Assembly (NCBI GenBank): GCA_905201565.1
Contig: CAJKOS010000074.1
Span: forward strand, 1 to 8,591
Length of the DNA: 8,591 bases
Direction: 5' to 3'
Source of the DNA: an uncultured Erysipelotrichaceae bacterium
Lineage (GTDB): Bacteria; Bacillota_I; Bacilli_A; Erysipelotrichales; Erysipelotrichaceae
Both the position numbers and the translations under genes were made by a program. Below, one piece after another: positions 5,586 through 8,591 of the stretch (position 1 is the first letter of the stretch; the number at the start of each line of letters is the position of its first letter). Under the pieces are notes generated by a model. That model made no database searches and was not told the DNA's origin. It was given only the letters and a program-made list of their open reading frames with translations.

Positions 5586-6926
5586 ATGAAAGAAGTGATT
5601 CATAAATTAAGTCTGAAGCTGAATATTTCTCAGATTATTCTTCTTGGCTTTGCTGGGGTGATATTGCTTGGTGCATTCTTACTGATGCTGCCAATATCAT
5701 CTAAAGCAGGGGTATGGACCAATCCGCTGGATTGCTTGTTTACAACAACTTCGGCAGTTTGTGTAACGGGACTCATCGTGCATGATACCGCAACATACTG
5801 GACCGTATTTGGTCAGTTTGTCATTATCTTGCTCATCCAGATTGGCGGTCTTGGTGTTATTACGGTATCGATGATGCTCGCATTGCTCGTCGGCAAGAAG
5901 ATTGGTCTGCGGCAGCGCAGCATGATGCAGAGTGCATCGAGTATTCCTACCATTGGCGGCATTGTCAAGATGACAAAGTTCATCATTGGTGGAACATTCC
6001 TCATCGAGGCGATTGGTGCAGTGATGATGGCACCGGTATTCATCAAAGATTTTGGCTGGTTACAGGGCATAGGCTATGCGCTGTTCCATTCCATTTCCGG
6101 TTTCTGTAATGCCGGATTTGACCTGATGGGTGTCAGACAGCCATATTCTTCATTAACTTCGTATTCAGACAATACGATTATCAATGTCACTATCATGGCA
6201 TTGATTGCGATTGGTGGTCTTGGCTTTGTGGTATGGAAGGATGTGCTGACACACAAATTCCATTTCAAACAGTTCCGCCTGCATACAAAAGTAGTACTTG
6301 TGACGACAGGTTTATTGATCCTGATACCGGCACTGTACTTCTACTTCATTGAATTTACGGAATACAGTGGCAAGGAGAGGGTCTTGGTTTCCCTGTTCCA
6401 GTCGGTAACACCAAGAACTGCCGGATTCAATACTGCTGATTATTCGACGATGAGTGATTCGGGAATTCTTCTTTCGACGATATTGATGATGATTGGTGGT
6501 TCACCTGGTTCTACTGCTGGTGGTTTCAAGACGACGACATTTACGATCTTTGTCTGCCTCATCATTGCGACTGTCGCAAGACATAAAAACGTTACGGTCT
6601 TCAAAAGAAGAATTGCATTGGAAATTGTCCGTGATGCGGTTGCTTTGATCGGTATTTACTTCACATTACTGATTATCGGTTCGTTCATCATCTGTACATA
6701 TGAAGGTGTGACCATGATGCAGAGTCTCTTCGAATGTGCAAGTGCCCTGGGTACGGTAGGATTGACAACCGGTATTACACCGACACTTTCTTCTTTGTCG
6801 AAGGTGATATTGATTTCGTTCATGTATTTTGGCAGAGTCGGAGGACTCACATTGATTTATGCTGCAGTGCGCAGAGAAAACACACACGCAGGTCAGGCTC
6901 CTGCAGAAGGGATTATGGTAGGTTAA
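5586..6926 (+). CDS. ktrB: Ktr-type potassium channel subunit KtrB (TrkH family)
   Basis: An integral membrane potassium uptake channel of the TrkH/KtrB superfamily; its 446 residues match Bacillus KtrB rather than the longer TrkH. All four pore-loop filter segments are visible, each with its key glycine: TSAVCVTGL (G62), SGFCNAGFD (G177), TPRTAGFNT (G280) and SALGTVGLT (G392). The intramembrane gating loop GGSPGSTAGG (304-313) is present. Helices are arranged in four membrane-pore-membrane repeats, with the last one carrying the RVGG segment (417-420). It is normally a dimer resting on a cytosolic ring of KtrA, the next gene, three bases downstream. In characterised systems transport is sodium-dependent. 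The start is set by a strong ribosome site. Nothing looks truncated. Confidence 0.95.
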   Translation: MKEVIHKLSLKLNISQIILLGFAGVILLGAFLLMLPISSKAGVWTNPLDCLFTTTSAVCVTGLIVHDTATYWTVFGQFVIILLIQIGGLGVITVSMMLALLVGKKIGLRQRSMMQSASSIPTIGGIVKMTKFIIGGTFLIEAIGAVMMAPVFIKDFGWLQGIGYALFHSISGFCNAGFDLMGVRQPYSSLTSYSDNTIINVTIMALIAIGGLGFVVWKDVLTHKFHFKQFRLHTKVVLVTTGLLILIPALYFYFIEFTEYSGKERVLVSLFQSVTPRTAGFNTADYSTMSDSGILLSTILMMIGGSPGSTAGGFKTTTFTIFVCLIIATVARHKNVTVFKRRIALEIVRDAVALIGIYFTLLIIGSFIICTYEGVTMMQSLFECASALGTVGLTTGITPTLSSLSKVILISFMYFGRVGGLTLIYAAVRRENTHAGQAPAEGIMVG

Positions 6927-6929
6927 ATT

Positions 6930-7580
6930 ATGGAAAAGAGTGTACTTTTGATTGGTCTTGGCAGATTTGGAAGATATACTGCCAAAAAGCTTCACGACCT
7001 CGATATTGAGGTGATGGCTGTTGATAAGGATGAGGACCGCGTCAACAGAGTTCTCGATTTCACTACAAATGCGGTGATCGGTGATGGTTCTGATGAGGAA
7101 TTCATCAAATCACTCGGTGTACGCAACTATGATGTATGTATTGTCGCCATCGGTGATGACTTCCTGAATTCTCTCGAGACTACTGCAAATCTCAAAGACA
7201 ATGGCGCAAAGAAAGTTGTTGCCAGAGCAACCAAGTATTCCCAGGAGAAGTTCCTGTTGAGAAATGGTGCTGACTATGTTGTCTTCCCGGAAAGACAGCT
7301 CGGTACATGGACGGCTGTGCGCTTTGGCTGCAGCAATGTTGAAAACTTCATCGAACTTGGTCATGGCTATGCAATTTATGAGATCAGTGTACCGGATGGC
7401 TGGGCAGAGAAGAAGATCGGTGATCTTGATGTCAGAAGAAAGTATCATCTGAACATTCTTGGTATCCGTGATGAGGAAATGCACATGGATATCACTTCGG
7501 ATACTGTGCTGCACCTGGGTGAAAGCATGCTGGTGCTGGGCAGAAGCGTAGATATTGAAAAGATGATGTCGAGGCAGTAA
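6930..7580 (+). CDS. ktrA: Potassium channel gating subunit KtrA (TrkA/RCK)
   Basis: The cytosolic regulatory subunit that forms an octameric ring under KtrB and gates it with ATP/ADP. The N-terminal RCK domain has the Rossmann motif GLGRFG (9-14), acidic D32 at the end of strand 2 for the ribose, VIGDGSD (49-55) and VVFPE (117-121), where E121 matches the cation-binding glutamate of Bacillus KtrA. The C-terminal TrkA_C domain spans about 135-216. In it, R169 and N175 in VRRKYHLNIL fall at positions I recall as c-di-AMP contacts in S. aureus KtrA; that match is from memory. The length of 216 residues is typical (about 220). ATG follows the ktrB stop by three bases with only a weak ribosome site (GGTAGG), suggesting translational coupling that keeps the two subunits balanced. 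Confidence 0.94.
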   Translation: MEKSVLLIGLGRFGRYTAKKLHDLDIEVMAVDKDEDRVNRVLDFTTNAVIGDGSDEEFIKSLGVRNYDVCIVAIGDDFLNSLETTANLKDNGAKKVVARATKYSQEKFLLRNGADYVVFPERQLGTWTAVRFGCSNVENFIELGHGYAIYEISVPDGWAEKKIGDLDVRRKYHLNILGIRDEEMHMDITSDTVLHLGESMLVLGRSVDIEKMMSRQ

Positions 7581-7582
7581 CC

Positions 7583-8032
7583 ATGTGGCAGGCAATCGTA
7601 GCTTTACTGGCATTTGCAGGGATTGCCTTATTCATTGACCGCATGCTTTCCCGGTTGTTTGACTATGTGGATGAGAACCAGGATGCCAAGAAGGTGGATA
7701 TGGAAAGACCTGTGCACAGCTGTCGGGTGGCAGTAGAAAATCCACTGTTTATCCAGCAGGCAAAGGAACTGGCTGTTCGCCTGTTTCCAGGATGCCACTA
7801 CCAGTTTTATACAGGTACATTTGAAGATGTGATTTATGCATTTAATGCGCATAAGGCAGAAATAGCTGTTATCCTTGAAAGAGAAGACATTCCTCTTGAT
7901 GATCAATATGAAGAGGAGAGGCTTGATGCTTATGGAAAGATAGTGGATGTGGATGGTGTTGCACTGTCACCACTAAATTTCCATGAAAGAAAGCTCATTG
8001 TCTATTCGACGGGGAATCATGGAGAACAGTAA
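7583..8032 (+). CDS. Membrane-anchored 149-residue protein of unknown function in the ktr operon
   Basis: I do not recognise this protein as a named family. Residues 2-18 form one hydrophobic segment (WQAIVALLAFAGIALFI) without a lipobox. A charged stretch (19-46) follows, then a mixed alpha/beta domain with VAVENPLFIQQAKELAVRLF (49-68), TGTFEDVIYAFNAHKAEIAV (77-96) and a C-terminal part ending VYSTGNHGEQ. The middle recalls one lobe of a periplasmic-binding or LysR-effector fold, which is only an impression. Arginines R20 and R24 just after the helix, with none before it, favour a cytoplasmic domain by the positive-inside rule. The gene begins two bases after ktrA and overlaps the kinase gene by 14 bases, so it is made as part of the potassium unit and is a candidate partner of KtrAB or the kinase. 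Confidence 0.8.
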   Translation: MWQAIVALLAFAGIALFIDRMLSRLFDYVDENQDAKKVDMERPVHSCRVAVENPLFIQQAKELAVRLFPGCHYQFYTGTFEDVIYAFNAHKAEIAVILEREDIPLDDQYEEERLDAYGKIVDVDGVALSPLNFHERKLIVYSTGNHGEQ

Positions 8033-8591
8033 AGAGAAAAAAAAGAAAGAAACAGAACGCAGACAGCACCATGTGCTTGTCTGCATTTCTGCTTCTCCGA
8101 CAAGCAGAACAGTTATTCGTACGGCATCTGCTTCCGTTTCAGCATATGGCTGCCGCTTTAGTGCACTGTATGTCAAAACAGATCTGGATGAGAAAAACCG
8201 GGAACAGTTAAATGAAAATCTCAGCTTTGCTGAGTCTTGCGGGGCAAAGATCTTTGTGCTGGAAAAAAACAGCCTGCAGGAGATTAATGCATTTGCTTCA
8301 AACAGTGGCATTACCGATATTTATATCGGCAAGTCCGGTTCAAAGCGATCATTGATGCGCAATGGCACAATGATCGAAAGGCTTGTCCATGCATTGCCTG
8401 GGGCAAGGCTTCATGTTGTGCCGGATGAAGATGTGGTGTTAAAGCCATCCAACATCGTGCGCCAGAACACACCACGTTTCAATCTCAGGGATATATTGAT
8501 TACCATCGGGGTCATGACAATTGCCACATTGATTTCTATTGCAGTCTTTGAGTCCGATATCAATAATGCCAACATTGTCACCATCTATATC
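8019..8591 (+). CDS. kdpD: KdpD-like sensor kinase, N-terminal part (runs off the window)
   Basis: ATG 8019 has the ribosome site CGGGGA just upstream and overlaps the previous gene by 14 bases in another frame. The frame stays open for 191 codons to the window edge. After a lysine-rich start, residues 17-135 form the universal-stress-protein domain of KdpD (HVLVCISASPTSR..., YVKT, IYIGKSGSKRSLMR, LPGARLHVVPDED). From 158 a hydrophobic helix (DILITIGVMTIATLISIAVF) begins the four-helix DUF4118 sensor region, followed by NIVTIYI as in KdpD. The large N-terminal KdpD domain with its Walker motif, present in E. coli KdpD, is absent: the protein begins directly at the stress-protein domain. SAS (24-26), 20 residues, then FSALY (47-51) fits the SxS-X20-FTAxY c-di-AMP motif described for S. 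aureus KdpD. The kinase domains must lie beyond 8591. Confidence 0.85.
   Translation, partial: MENSKEKKKKETERRQHHVLVCISASPTSRTVIRTASASVSAYGCRFSALYVKTDLDEKNREQLNENLSFAESCGAKIFVLEKNSLQEINAFASNSGITDIYIGKSGSKRSLMRNGTMIERLVHALPGARLHVVPDEDVVLKPSNIVRQNTPRFNLRDILITIGVMTIATLISIAVFESDINNANIVTIYI

Overview
The window looks like chromosomal DNA of a low-to-moderate GC Bacillota. It has strong AGGAGG-like ribosome sites, intrinsic terminators with T-tracts, a lipoprotein-type sugar-binding protein, a Ktr-type potassium channel and a c-di-AMP-type KdpD. The gut-associated Erysipelotrichia are a plausible home, but that placement is a guess from style and not from a marker gene.

Layout. (1) Bases 2-103 are the 3' end of an unrecognised gene, closed by a strong terminator at 109-143. 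(2) Bases 144-399 hold no gene. They contain a good promoter with a perfect 14-bp palindrome in its spacer, followed after about 50 nt by a second terminator, and then several inverted repeats. (3) Bases 400-675 are a decayed GntR-family (YtrA-like) regulator with a nonsense codon near its start and a truncated end. (4) Bases 676-839 are a regulatory region with two inverted repeats and a -10 box. (5) Bases 840-5429 are a complete galactose/methyl-galactoside (glucose) ABC importer operon, mglB-mglA-mglC, with a stem-loop between mglB and mglA and a terminator at 5437-5462. (6) From 5586 a second operon runs off the end of the window: ktrB (trkH family), ktrA (trkA family), a 149-residue membrane-anchored protein of unknown function, and the start of a KdpD-like sensor kinase.

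How the genes work together. MglB captures the sugar outside the membrane. MglC forms the channel, probably as a homodimer, and the double-ATPase MglA drives import. Two of these proteins depart from the textbook form. MglB is a natural circular permutation: the segment that is N-terminal in E. coli MglB, including the ligand residues equivalent to D14 and F16, sits at the C-terminus here. MglC carries an extra cytoplasmic, lysine/glutamate-rich coiled-coil region of about 215 residues before its first membrane helix.

The second operon is a potassium uptake unit. KtrB is the channel and KtrA its nucleotide-gated regulator. The KdpD-like kinase lacks the usual N-terminal KdpD ATP-binding domain but keeps the universal-stress-protein domain, with a near-perfect SxS-X20-FTAxY c-di-AMP motif. 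This suggests that a second-messenger-controlled two-component system has been attached to KtrAB instead of KdpFABC.

The most notable findings are the circularly permuted binding protein, the extended permease, and the Ktr/Kdp hybrid operon with its unknown small protein.
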